Shown one piece after another: positions 1 through 7,335 of a stretch of DNA of 12,695 nucleotides. The stretch is taken from the NCBI GenBank assembly GCA_025450095.1, contig JANWID010000248.1:1-12695 (forward strand), given 5' to 3'. The position numbers and the translations under genes were made by a program. Position 1 is the stretch's first letter, and every line of letters starts with the position of its first letter. The notes beneath the pieces were generated by a model that was given only the letters and a program-made list of their open reading frames with translations, searched no databases and was not told the origin of the DNA. Origin of the DNA: Bacteroidia bacterium (GTDB taxonomy: Bacteria > Bacteroidota > Bacteroidia > AKYH767-A > OLB10).

Positions 1-282
1 GCGTCCAACAAAACCAATCGTATCATTTATAAATTCAAGACTTCTCATATCACCGCTAATCGACGCGACTGAATTCCAGGTCTCACCATGATCAGTTGTC
101 TTATAAACATGGGTGTTATTAGTCGAAGCAAAATAGCCCACGGAATCATTGACAAATGAAATATCTATTCCATAAACAGAACCGGGTGGATTTATGGCAT
201 TAATTATTTTCCAGCTCCCCTGTGAAAATGAACCTGTACTCACAATAAAAAAAATACAAAAGGGTGAAAGAAAATTCTTCAT
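1..282 (-). CDS. Secreted BNR/Asp-box repeat protein, 5' end only (runs off the window)
   Basis: Ninety-four codons are open from ATG at 282 to the window edge, so the gene continues to the left. The product starts MKNFLSPFCIFFIVSTGSFS, a clear type I signal peptide, then Q-G-S-W. Around residues 63-70 it has TTDHGETW, an Asp-box (S/T-x-D-x-G-x-T-W) typical of BNR/sialidase-like or Ycf48-like beta-propeller blades. The second blade begins with the phrase IGFVG, usual in Bacteroidota propeller proteins. Such proteins are normally exported by the T9SS, but the C-terminus that would carry the sorting domain is outside the window. A TACATTTA box lies 31 bp upstream of the start. The enzymatic or binding role is unknown; the Asp-box is a structural motif and does not prove sialidase activity. 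Confidence 0.82.
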   Translation of the reverse strand, partial: MKNFLSPFCIFFIVSTGSFSQGSWKIINAINPPGSVYGIDISFVNDSVGYFASTNNTHVYKTTDHGETWNSVASISGDMRSLEFINDTIGFVGR

Positions 283-312
283 AAAATTATTTATGATGAA
301 ATACTTGCTTAG

Positions 313-320
313 TAAATGTA
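313..320 (-). promoter_or_regulatory. Candidate -7 box (TACATTTA) for the BNR protein gene
   Basis: The minus strand reads TACATTTA, one base from the Bacteroidota -7 consensus TAnnTTTG, 31 bp upstream of the ATG at 282. No TTG -33 element is visible 17-23 bp further upstream, so the call rests on the box and its position alone. Confidence 0.35.
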
Positions 321-396
321 CAGGAAATAGTCCGTTGTATCGTCAGTTATTTGTAATAATCTAATATACCATTATCATAGAAGCATAATGCCAGTT

Positions 397-416
397 GCGT
401 TACAAAAAGGTTACGC
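397..416. terminator. Weak hairpin after the monooxygenase gene
   Basis: GCGTTAC and GTTACGC pair at 6 of 7 positions around the loop AAAAAG, 18 bp downstream of the monooxygenase stop codon. There is no clear T-run on the minus strand, so a terminator role is only possible. The rest of the 283-433 gap shows the -7 box and nothing else recognisable. Confidence 0.25.
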
Positions 417-433
417 ATTTCAGTAATCTACAT

Positions 434-1978
434 TCACTCCCTTATAATAACCTTCCTATACCCTGTAAAAGCATCAGCATTCACCTGTATAAAATAAATT
501 CCTGCTGACAACCCCCTTAGATCAATTCGCTCTACCAGTTCTTTTTTAGCAATCGCAATTTTATTCACTTCCACTCCCATTACATTGAAAAGTTTCACAT
601 CGTGGCAAATACTATTTAAAAATGCTTTTACATAAATATAATCGTTGGCGGGATTCGGGTAAACGGAAAATTGAAGTTCATCCTGAAGCTGGTTAGCCGG
701 ATGCAATGAGGTAGTCAGTGTTGAATCCAATACAATATTTTCATCACCTGCCTGGTAATCGGCCCAGATAAAATACGTCATCAGCATTTCGTCGTTTGTT
801 GTAGGGCCGTTATAAACGGTGATAGGAGGGTTGTTCGGGTTGTGTGGATTGTTTACCGTATTATCATATGATGCATTGCTGAATATTCGGGCGCCGGCAG
901 GAATTTTCTGAATCTGCTGAAACATAAAATATTTCTGCCAGTGAAAATCCCAGTGAGGAATATCAATCAGAGGAACCGAATCCAAAGCAAGATCCTTATA
1001 CCATACCTTGTATGACTTTCCAAGTTTATGCATGTGCGGACAAATAGAAATCAGCGAACGGTTAATGGGCATGGGTGCCGACATCTGGTCAAACGTAGTA
1101 ATCACATTCGGGGGAATCACCAATGGGCCTTGCGAAGCAACGGGGCCATTCAAAAGCCATCCAACATGAATCGTTCTTATATTTCCCCCGGTGGTGATGA
1201 ATCGTAAATTCATTTTTGTGGAATCGGTCAGACCCTGTCCACCGGGACCGTAATGTATTTCAAAAACAAAGTCTGCTCCAGGAGGAACCATGATTCCCCA
1301 GTTATTGGGATACTCCACCACGTTGCCGCCAACCTGCCAGGCATTCATATAGTAATTCGAAACCATGCCTCCGCTGAATCCGGGTAGTGGCGTTATGGAA
1401 TCATTGTAAAATGAAGTTCCTGTTAAATCGTAATGAATATCGGCATGATGCACTAATTGTGGTAAACCCGGGATCACTTCAATTTTACTAACGTATACCG
1501 TATCTGTAAACCCGGTGTGCATGGCGAAGTACCGGTACTCATCGGTATTGTATTGCAACGTGTACGGCGGAATTTGCGCAACAAAATGTACGCTATCCAA
1601 TACGGAACCTGTTACCGAAAATACCGGTGGTGCGGGTTCCAGCAGCGTATCCCCAAGTGGCATTCCTGCATTGATCCAGTCATCGATAGCCGTAATCTCC
1701 AGCGAATCCAGCACCGCTTCATAGGCAAAATGCCGGTAGGCAGGATCGGCCGGCCAGGGTGGCATGTGGTGGTCGTTTACCTGGTCCTGAATGTCCGTTG
1801 AATTGTTAAAGACATCCTGGTAACTCATTAATGGAAAAGGCGCCACTGTTCCCTGGTGGTGGCACGATGAACAATTGTTATAAATAATCGGCGCAATAGT
1901 AGTGCTCCAGTCGGGTCCCTGGGCAACCAGGCGGCAACACCATAAAATAAAAACTATTGGAAGGAGAAAATATTTCAT
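434..1978 (-). CDS. Cytochrome c / copper type II (PHM-like) monooxygenase with T9SS sorting domain
   Basis: The 514-residue product has a signal peptide (1-20, cleavage near VAQ). A class I heme-binding motif CSSCH at 36-40 is followed by HHMPPWPADP (70-79), where Met72 could be the axial heme ligand. Next comes a two-domain copper type II monooxygenase of the peptidylglycine alpha-hydroxylating (PHM) and dopamine beta-hydroxylase fold. Its copper ligands are all visible: HH at 177-178 and His242 (IHYG) for the first copper, HMH at 315-317 and Met398 (NDEM) for the second. Residues about 437-514 form a T9SS type A sorting domain (VYPNPANDYIYV, LSAGIYFIQV). Family enzymes hydroxylate C-H bonds with copper and O2; the substrate here is unknown. 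The fused heme domain suggests electron delivery from a cytochrome rather than ascorbate (inference). It is its own transcription unit, with a promoter-like site just upstream. Confidence 0.88.
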   Translation of the reverse strand: MKYFLLPIVFILWCCRLVAQGPDWSTTIAPIIYNNCSSCHHQGTVAPFPLMSYQDVFNNSTDIQDQVNDHHMPPWPADPAYRHFAYEAVLDSLEITAIDDWINAGMPLGDTLLEPAPPVFSVTGSVLDSVHFVAQIPPYTLQYNTDEYRYFAMHTGFTDTVYVSKIEVIPGLPQLVHHADIHYDLTGTSFYNDSITPLPGFSGGMVSNYYMNAWQVGGNVVEYPNNWGIMVPPGADFVFEIHYGPGGQGLTDSTKMNLRFITTGGNIRTIHVGWLLNGPVASQGPLVIPPNVITTFDQMSAPMPINRSLISICPHMHKLGKSYKVWYKDLALDSVPLIDIPHWDFHWQKYFMFQQIQKIPAGARIFSNASYDNTVNNPHNPNNPPITVYNGPTTNDEMLMTYFIWADYQAGDENIVLDSTLTTSLHPANQLQDELQFSVYPNPANDYIYVKAFLNSICHDVKLFNVMGVEVNKIAIAKKELVERIDLRGLSAGIYFIQVNADAFTGYRKVIIRE

Positions 1979-2001
1979 CCGTAAAGATTTGCCTGTTTAA
2001 G

Positions 2002-2030
2002 CAAATATAATGATTTTCCAGACTACTCAA
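2002..2030 (-). promoter_or_regulatory. Candidate Bacteroidota promoter for the monooxygenase gene
   Basis: The minus strand has TTG (2028-2030), an 18-bp spacer, then TATATTTG (2002-2009), an exact match to the Bacteroidota -7 consensus TAnnTTTG with an accepted spacing to the -33 TTG. The -7 box ends 23 bp before the ATG at 1978, leaving a short leader. The -33 element overlaps the stop codon of the restored reading frame of the neighbouring gene. Confidence 0.55.
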
Positions 2031-2130
2031 TCCTTCACTATCTTACCTAGCCTGATCAAACCATTTTCATTTCGCACTTCATACACATACAAACCCTTTG
2101 CAAATTGCTCTGTATTCAACGAAGAGAGCT
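2027..2130 (-). pseudogene. Detached C-terminal part of a T9SS sorting domain (frameshifted tail of the next gene)
   Basis: Just past the TGA of the 2116-2838 frame, the -1 frame stays open to TGA at 2027-2029 and encodes SLNTEQFAKGLYVYEVRNEN followed by GLIRLGKIVKD. This is a textbook end of a T9SS type A sorting domain: the GxY turn and the terminal GKIVK strand. The upstream frame supplies the first half (IFPNPF, FILYDITSRIIIQQKFTSS). Inserting one base near 2121-2132 joins the two halves into a domain of normal length. The sequence is therefore one gene broken by a single-base deletion, or an assembly error, rather than two genes. Confidence 0.8.
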
Positions 2131-2838
2131 GGTAAATTTCTGTTGTATAATTATTCTTGAAGTAATGTCATAAAGAATGAATTCTGAAAACTCGTTATTA
2201 TTCATTTTAATATTGACATTTTCAGAAAATGGATTCGGAAATATATTTAATGCGCTTTGGATTATTTGATCATTAATTCCTACATCCTGTAAATTGATCA
2301 GATATGCACCTGCAAAATCAGGAGCACCAGGTGAGAACTGAAATTCTATTTTAATTCCTTGTACCGTATCAGTGGCAATTATTCCGAAATCCAAGTCATA
2401 GTCAAGAGAGAGCATGTAATGGGATGATGAAAATAGTTGATTAAAACATGAATTCGAAACGACTTGCCATGCTATAAAACCAGGCAGGGTATCCCAGTCT
2501 GATAAAAATACACTATGGGTTGTGGAATAAATACCACTAGTCAATAATAAACTAACAATATAACTGGAAGGATGAAATCCTGTTTCCAATAATAAATCGT
2601 TCCCGGTACTGTCAACATCAGTTAAAGAAAAATTTCCGGTTGTAACAACATTACTATTTAAATTAACCCAGATGGAGTCATCGGGAAAATGAGCAACATA
2701 ACCATCACTACAACCAGTAGGATGAATTGCATTTGCAAGGTGGCCGTATAAGGGATATCCTCCAAGGGTTTGTGAATTTGCCAACCGCGGACAATTGATT
2801 ATCAAAAAAATTAATACCAGGAAATTTCGCAGCGTCAT
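2116..2838 (-). CDS. Small secreted T9SS protein with frameshifted C-terminus
   Basis: The reading frame opens at 2862, but that first Met lies inside the end of the upstream gene. The Met at 2838 begins a proper signal peptide (MTLRNFLVLIFLIINCPRLA, cleavage near NSQ), so I place the start there, 13 bp after the preceding stop codon and with GAGG upstream as a possible ribosome site. The mature part is about 150 residues with no recognised domain; it is rich in Ser, Thr, Asn and Asp and predicted to be mostly beta. It ends in a T9SS type A sorting domain (IFPNPFSENVNI, FILYDITSR) that stops early at SSLR because of a -1 frameshift; the missing third continues to 2027. As written the product lacks the GxY and GKIVK end of the signal and probably could not use the T9SS. 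Likely co-transcribed with the LRR gene. Confidence 0.75.
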   Translation of the reverse strand: MTLRNFLVLIFLIINCPRLANSQTLGGYPLYGHLANAIHPTGCSDGYVAHFPDDSIWVNLNSNVVTTGNFSLTDVDSTGNDLLLETGFHPSSYIVSLLLTSGIYSTTHSVFLSDWDTLPGFIAWQVVSNSCFNQLFSSSHYMLSLDYDLDFGIIATDTVQGIKIEFQFSPGAPDFAGAYLINLQDVGINDQIIQSALNIFPNPFSENVNIKMNNNEFSEFILYDITSRIIIQQKFTSSLR

Positions 2839-2851
2839 GATGAAGTTAACC

Positions 2852-5305
2852 TCAATAAACATTTACTCTCTCAACATACTGCATGTTATTCTTCTTCAAT
2901 TTTAAAATATAACAACCAGGCTGAAGATTGCTGATTGCAATTTTGTTTATTGTCCCGGTAAAATTTCCATTCATTACAGAACGGCCAAGCAAATCGATCA
3001 ATTCATAATCACAGGAATTAAAATTTGTGATTACAGTCAACTCATTATCTACAGGGTTTGGATAAACATTTATTGAAGCGGAAGTAAGTTCATTCAAATT
3101 CAACGGCTGACCAACATGATTCACCACTGTATTGGTAATAACAGGCGGATTAAAGTCAAAATAAATAGCCGCTATGTTTTGAATGCTGTCGCCAGGTTGT
3201 AATGTTGTCTGAGGTTTCAATTTATACTGAACATATCCGTGGCTGTCAGGCTCATTATTTACAGAATCAGGAAGATTTATATTGGCAAAAGTAAATTGAA
3301 CAATATTTCCGGTAACTACAGTATTTACTTCATGACTGGCATCCAGTAATGTGAAAGTTGACTCCTGGAGATTTGCATCCAGCGTATCGGTTATCACAAT
3401 GTGCTGAGCTGGAGCATTGCCTGTATTCTGGAAATTAATAGTATACGTTAACCAGGACTGATACTGCGTAATATCACCCGATGGGTAAACCTGTTTATCA
3501 TTGGGATCATTAGAATTTGCCACACTGGAACAAATAACAAACTGGTTGTTCACTGCATTAAAATCACCTGAAAGAGGAGTAACAGTGATAGTAAAACAAA
3601 CGGTATCACCCATCTGGGCCAGGGTATCTGTTGCCATGAAAAATTTAAAACTGGTATATGGTGATATAGCACTGAAGTCAGTAATTGTATACAACAATGA
3701 ATTTGCTCCGGTTGTCGGTGTCAGACTTCCTGGTGCAGGCCCTTCATAACTTACAGGACCAGTGAAATCGATTTGCACGGTACCGGAAATGCCGGTAGCA
3801 CAAGCCATATTATACAGTCGTGACATGTCTCCTGCAATCAGGCTGATATTGGAAGTATCTCCAGGCACAAAATGATTTCCTGATATTGTCAGAACACCAA
3901 CATCAAATCCGGGTGGGCATTGAAGTCCGAAATCCATATCCAGATCAGTAGAATCAACTGCAGTGAGAACAGATGTACGAACTCCGGAAGCAGGACAATT
4001 TACAATAAATGGCACACCCACGGTATCAACTGAATAATCATAGGTTCCAAACGGCACTTCAATAGTGTACAATCCATTCTGTAAAGTAATGACCTGCTGT
4101 AAAAGAATCGCACCCTGGTATAAGTTTATTTTCATCCTGTTTAGTACGCTTTCACCAGGGTCATTTATGCAGTTACTATTCGAATCATTAAACACCTGTC
4201 CGGCAATGTTGTAATAAAAATCACAGCTGTTGGAATTAAACTGATCACATAAGGGTAACGAAATCAGGTTAGGAGTACTGATTGCTATATCACCGTAATT
4301 TGGCAGACAATTAATTCCTGTATTACTGAATCTGAAATTAGCGATTTGTTTCAACCGGCGCAGGCAAACCAGGTTGGGGTTGTCTTCAATATTTAACATG
4401 TTTAATACAGGAGGAAGATCCGGAAGACTGGTGAGCTGATTAAAATTTACTCTGATGTCTGTCAATCCTGTCGGTAGCGCTGGCAATGAAGTAAGTGTTG
4501 AATGTGCACAATTTAGTTGATGTAAAAAAGTCGGTAAAGTTGGGAAAGTTGTTAAAAGGGTATAGTCGGCAATGATCGCATTTAATCCTGATGGAAGCGC
4601 TGGTAATGCAGTTAATGGGTTATTGGAACAAACAAAATTATCCAGTGAAGCTGGTAATGCCGGTAAAGACGCTAAAAAATTATTACTGCAATCGATAGAA
4701 TTCAATAAGGGAGGTAATGCCGGCAATGTGGTGAGCTGGTTACTTAAGCAATTGAGAGTGGTTAAACTTGTGGGCAGTGCCGGCAGCGAAGTTAGTTGGT
4801 TATCGCTGCAGGTGAGTACTGCTAAACTATTGGGTAATGCGGGAAGTGAGATAAGTGTGTTATTTTCACAAAGCAGACTATGTAATTGGGATGGTAATGC
4901 CGGTAACTGAGTGAGAATATTATTACGACAATCCAATTCCCATAAATTTACAGGTAGTATGGAAGGAAGTGAATTTAAAAAACCATTATAACATCGAAAA
5001 GAAGTCAGATTTGGAGGTAATGCTGGCAGATTGTTCAATGGATTATCCATGCAGTACAATGTTGTAATGTTCTGAAAGTATTGAATGCCATCCAGGTCTC
5101 CAATGTATTGATTTGAACAATCTATTGAGGTTGCATTTTGAACACTGGGATGCTGGGTATCCATCTGGTTTCCCGACATGGCTCCGGAAAATCCATTATT
5201 ATTTAAAAAATTTACAAAATTGGGATCGGGGATAGTCACTACCTGGCCAATTACTTGCGGGCACCAAAGTAGAAAAGCGGTAACAAAAGGAATAAATGCT
5301 TTCAT
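2852..5305 (-). CDS. Leucine-rich-repeat surface protein with DUF7619-like and T9SS sorting domains
   Basis: The frame opens at 5365, but the Met at 5305 begins a typical signal peptide (MKAFIPFVTAFLLWCPQVIG) and lies just downstream of a TATATTTG box, so that is the chosen start (817 residues; numbers below count from it). The opening VVTIPDPNFVNFLNNN is common in Bacteroidota LRR proteins. Residues about 93-312 hold eleven near-perfect 20-residue leucine-rich repeats of the form LPALPxxLxxLxCxxNxLxS, coded by about 4370-5029. After an LRR cap comes an SdrD-B/carboxypeptidase-regulatory-like beta domain (about 366-430), then a domain with NDPNDKQVYPSGD, YTINFQNTGN and IYFDFNPPVITN, the DUF7619 pattern usual before T9SS tails. 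The C-terminus (about 742-817) is a type A sorting domain (INVYPNPVDN, LQPGCYILKL). Likely a surface adhesin or protein-binding scaffold; the ligand is unknown. Confidence 0.9.
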   Translation of the reverse strand: MKAFIPFVTAFLLWCPQVIGQVVTIPDPNFVNFLNNNGFSGAMSGNQMDTQHPSVQNATSIDCSNQYIGDLDGIQYFQNITTLYCMDNPLNNLPALPPNLTSFRCYNGFLNSLPSILPVNLWELDCRNNILTQLPALPSQLHSLLCENNTLISLPALPNSLAVLTCSDNQLTSLPALPTSLTTLNCLSNQLTTLPALPPLLNSIDCSNNFLASLPALPASLDNFVCSNNPLTALPALPSGLNAIIADYTLLTTFPTLPTFLHQLNCAHSTLTSLPALPTGLTDIRVNFNQLTSLPDLPPVLNMLNIEDNPNLVCLRRLKQIANFRFSNTGINCLPNYGDIAISTPNLISLPLCDQFNSNSCDFYYNIAGQVFNDSNSNCINDPGESVLNRMKINLYQGAILLQQVITLQNGLYTIEVPFGTYDYSVDTVGVPFIVNCPASGVRTSVLTAVDSTDLDMDFGLQCPPGFDVGVLTISGNHFVPGDTSNISLIAGDMSRLYNMACATGISGTVQIDFTGPVSYEGPAPGSLTPTTGANSLLYTITDFSAISPYTSFKFFMATDTLAQMGDTVCFTITVTPLSGDFNAVNNQFVICSSVANSNDPNDKQVYPSGDITQYQSWLTYTINFQNTGNAPAQHIVITDTLDANLQESTFTLLDASHEVNTVVTGNIVQFTFANINLPDSVNNEPDSHGYVQYKLKPQTTLQPGDSIQNIAAIYFDFNPPVITNTVVNHVGQPLNLNELTSASINVYPNPVDNELTVITNFNSCDYELIDLLGRSVMNGNFTGTINKIAISNLQPGCYILKLKKNNMQYVERVNVY
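4370..5029 (-). repeat. Coding tandem repeat, 60-bp period (11 leucine-rich repeats)
   Basis: Eleven units of about 60 bp encode the LPALP-type leucine-rich repeats; one unit has 21 residues. The units are diverged at the DNA level, but LPALP is kept in most and Cys is kept at the LxC position in most. Such arrays can gain or lose units by recombination. The periodicity creates open reading frames on the opposite strand that are not genes. Confidence 0.85.
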
Positions 5306-5322
5306 GATTTTCAGAGTTTGAT

Positions 5323-5330
5323 CAAATATA
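5323..5330 (-). promoter_or_regulatory. Candidate -7 box (TATATTTG) for the LRR gene
   Basis: The minus strand carries TATATTTG, an exact TAnnTTTG match, ending 17 bp before the ATG at 5305. No TTG at the -33 position is evident. Its position downstream of the alternative start at 5365 favours the 5305 start. Confidence 0.45.
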
Positions 5331-5386
5331 AAGAAAAAAAAATTGTTTCTCCCATATTTTACCATTCAACAATTATTCAGTTTTGT

Positions 5387-5415
5387 AAGTTGCTATTCTT
5401 AGATAGCAATTTTTT
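5387..5415 (+). terminator. Hairpin plus T-run, terminator-like on the plus strand
   Basis: TTGCTAT (5390-5396) and ATAGCAA (5403-5409) pair around TCTTAG and are followed by six T residues. The stem can extend to 10 bp with one G-T wobble. There is no plus-strand gene upstream of it here, so its purpose is unclear; it may be fortuitous or left from a rearranged locus. The gap 5306-5648 otherwise holds the LRR -7 box, the ATTCGTA repeats and the ltrA relic. Confidence 0.4.
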
Positions 5416-5500
5416 AATGTTTTTTAAAAATTAACAGATACAAGCGATTTGTTTACCAGTGATCATCAAGGTGATGCCTCCGACTGATATTGTGGGACAT

Positions 5501-5582
5501 CTGATTCGTATAATTCGTAGATTCGTAGCGAAGCATTCGTACATTCGTTACATTCGTAGCGAAGCATTCGTACATTCGTTAC
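5501..5582. repeat. ATTCGTA repeat array with a perfect 31-bp tandem duplication
   Basis: Eight ATTCGT units occur in about 80 bp. The 31-bp block 5521-5551 is repeated exactly and directly at 5552-5582; it contains ATTCGTAGCGAAGC, ATTCGTAC and ATTCGTTAC. The array ends 3 bp before the ATG of the ltrA relic, the same position as the array before the intact ltrA. There are no spacers, so this is not a CRISPR array. Confidence 0.85.
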
Positions 5583-5585
5583 ACC

Positions 5586-5648
5586 ATGGATCGGAAAAAA
5601 GTAAATATCTGGTGGGGACCCCCCTGGAATTTTATTCATACAATTGAA
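5586..5648 (+). pseudogene. Relic of the first 21 codons of an ltrA paralogue
   Basis: From ATG at 5586 the sequence encodes MDRKKVNIWWGPPWNFIHTI-E, matching the start of the intact LtrA protein (MDRQKANIWWGPPRNFVPAI-E). By hand count 55 of 63 bases agree, and most differences change the amino acid, as expected for DNA freed from selection. Similarity stops after GAA at about 5648. The frame then runs through the 3' end of the convergent secreted-protein gene and stops at 5706-5708 (40 codons), so no functional product is expected. The leader with the ATTCGTA repeats is shared as well, which shows this is a duplicated 5' end and not chance. Confidence 0.85.
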
Positions 5649-7184
5649 TCAATCGTGTTTCAGAAATTTCCCGGTGTATATGGTGTTTTCATTTTGCAGC
5701 TTCACTAAATATATCCCATTGACAATTTGTTGCAGGTTCAGTTCAATTTCCTTCCGGTTGAAAAATTCCTCTTCCAGTACTTTTGTTCCGAAAGCTGAAT
5801 AGAAGGAAAGAATTCCTTTCGTTAAGTTTTCCGGTATGGACACTGTTACCCGGTCTCTTGCAGGATTAGGAAAAATTGTAAGGTGAAAATCCTCTATCTG
5901 ATCCATAATACCGGTAAGTGAATCTATAAGTTGCCCGGTGCAGGCATCATAGCGGTACCAGGGTATGGACTGTGTTGTACAATTAAAAGCAGAATCCACT
6001 ATAGTTATCAGGCTGTATGAAACCGGAAAACCAGTATTTGTTACCGGCAGATTTAATATCGAATCATTCAGATTCTGATAAGCGCAAAATCCGTTAAATG
6101 CGGAATCGACATGAAAAACATGAAGATTATCGGCCCTGCTGACACCATACCAGCCATTCCCTGAATCAGGAATAAGAGAAGTTAAACTGGATATGTTAAG
6201 CTGTGGAATATTCATTGGAGAATTCACCAATAAAAGGTTACCAAGGGTATCAAATTGATAAACTGCCGGAATTCCACTTTTTTGACAATCAACCAAACAT
6301 CCATTGTCGGTAATATTGATATGAAGAATTCCTGTAGCAGAAGTAGTGTTTCCAAATATCTTTTTAGCCCATATGAGCTGATTCTGAAAATTAAAGTGGT
6401 ACAATCCTGCTGAGAGCGGAGCAAGTGCGACCATGCAATAAGTATCACCATTTGGTGCCTGAGCAATTAATTTTGGCCGGCTACCTGCATTAGTAACGAT
6501 GTGGTTTGCTGAGGTAAAAGTATATACCAGGTTATTGGTTATAATTCCCGATGTATCCATATCCAGGATGAATAAATCATCACCCGGAGAAGGTGTAATT
6601 CCAAAAATTTTTAATTTGTCATTACCCATGTCAGAAACTCCTTTTATTTCAAAGATCTGATTGGAAAAAAAGAAAGTTTTTTCAACATTTCCGAATTCAT
6701 TAATTATCGCCATTTTTTGGGAATTAAAAAGTATGAAACTGCTATGCCCGAAAGAATTGGTTCGATGCTGACTTCCAATATTGAAGTATATTTTAGACCA
6801 TATCACATTACCATTCAGATCAAGCTTAAAGGCAGCTAGCTCAGAACTAAAATTTATGTAAACAGGAACTAAAACTATTACAGTAGAATCTGGTAAAGGA
6901 ATAAAATCCCTGACTATTCCACTTGTGGATGGGAAAGCAATTAATTTATTAAATACCATATTGCCATAATCATCGATTTTAAAAATGATGAATCCGGAGG
7001 TATCGCTTTCTATCCCCATTAAGCTTCCATCGGCATTTTTTATCAGAAGCGGTTCCCTGTCCGGGTTACCCGATGGTGAATGCTTGTATACATAATCAAA
7101 CAATGGTTGAGAATATACCTGGCAACTTAAAAGCGCAGAAATAAATACTGTAGAAAAAATTATGAAAGTTGATTTTAAATCCAT
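5649..7184 (-). CDS. Secreted beta-propeller-like T9SS protein, paralogue 1
   Basis: The 511-residue product begins with a signal peptide (1-26, MDLKSTFIIFSTVFISALLS, then CQVYSQ). Cleavage after VYS by signal peptidase I is most likely; LLSC also resembles a weak lipobox. The body has repeated phrases such as FKLDLNGNVIWSK and YQFDTLGNLL, the pattern of Bacteroidota propeller proteins that replay D-x-x-G-N-x-x-W blades. A conserved block PWYRYDACTGQLIDS precedes the sorting domain (about 437-511: IFPNPARDRV, NGIYLVKL, GKFLKHD). No catalytic motif is visible and the function is unknown. It is clearly homologous along its length to the protein at 8764-10278 and each faces an ltrA start or relic, which points to a cassette duplication. 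Its stop codon abuts the relic. Confidence 0.88.
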   Translation of the reverse strand: MDLKSTFIIFSTVFISALLSCQVYSQPLFDYVYKHSPSGNPDREPLLIKNADGSLMGIESDTSGFIIFKIDDYGNMVFNKLIAFPSTSGIVRDFIPLPDSTVIVLVPVYINFSSELAAFKLDLNGNVIWSKIYFNIGSQHRTNSFGHSSFILFNSQKMAIINEFGNVEKTFFFSNQIFEIKGVSDMGNDKLKIFGITPSPGDDLFILDMDTSGIITNNLVYTFTSANHIVTNAGSRPKLIAQAPNGDTYCMVALAPLSAGLYHFNFQNQLIWAKKIFGNTTSATGILHINITDNGCLVDCQKSGIPAVYQFDTLGNLLLVNSPMNIPQLNISSLTSLIPDSGNGWYGVSRADNLHVFHVDSAFNGFCAYQNLNDSILNLPVTNTGFPVSYSLITIVDSAFNCTTQSIPWYRYDACTGQLIDSLTGIMDQIEDFHLTIFPNPARDRVTVSIPENLTKGILSFYSAFGTKVLEEEFFNRKEIELNLQQIVNGIYLVKLQNENTIYTGKFLKHD

Positions 7185-7203
7185 ATTACGATATTAATCA
7201 GGA

Positions 7204-7211
7204 TAAATATA
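7204..7211 (-). promoter_or_regulatory. Candidate -7 box (TATATTTA) for paralogue 1
   Basis: The minus strand reads TATATTTA, one base from TAnnTTTG, ending 19 bp before the ATG at 7184. No convincing -33 element was found. Confidence 0.35.
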
Positions 7212-7272
7212 AACAACTATCTTTTAATTATAAAATTCATGTTAATGACTTCATCAGATACTGTGGAGACAA

Positions 7273-7332
7273 CTGATTTGTATTATTCGTATTATTCGTA
7301 GATTCGTAGCGAAGCATTCGTACATTCGTTAC
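7273..7332. repeat. ATTCGTA repeat array before intact ltrA
   Basis: Six ATTCGTA-like units (the first is ATTTGTA) end 3 bp before the ltrA ATG. The 39 bp at 7294-7332 are identical to 5513-5551 in the relic leader, and 7302-7332 is the same 31-bp block that is tandemly doubled there. It would form most of the ltrA 5' leader. No Shine-Dalgarno sequence is visible, as is common in Bacteroidota. Confidence 0.85.
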
Positions 7333-7335
7333 ACC

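Noticed and set aside
2120..2145. Programmed -1 frameshift at AAATTTA
   Set aside because: The heptamer has the right form but is in the wrong phase: the zero frame reads AAA TTT A, not A AAT TTA. No clear downstream structure was seen. A one-base deletion is simpler.
4572..4910. Plus-strand open frame with repeated GNAGN within the LRR gene
   Set aside because: It is the antisense shadow of the 60-bp leucine-rich repeats.
5521..5582. Possible CRISPR array from the 31-bp direct repeat
   Set aside because: There are only two copies, placed head to tail with no spacer, and no cas gene in the window.
5459..5647. 62-codon plus-strand frame over the repeat array
   Set aside because: It is in a different frame from the ltrA relic and its sequence is made by the ATTCGTA repeats.
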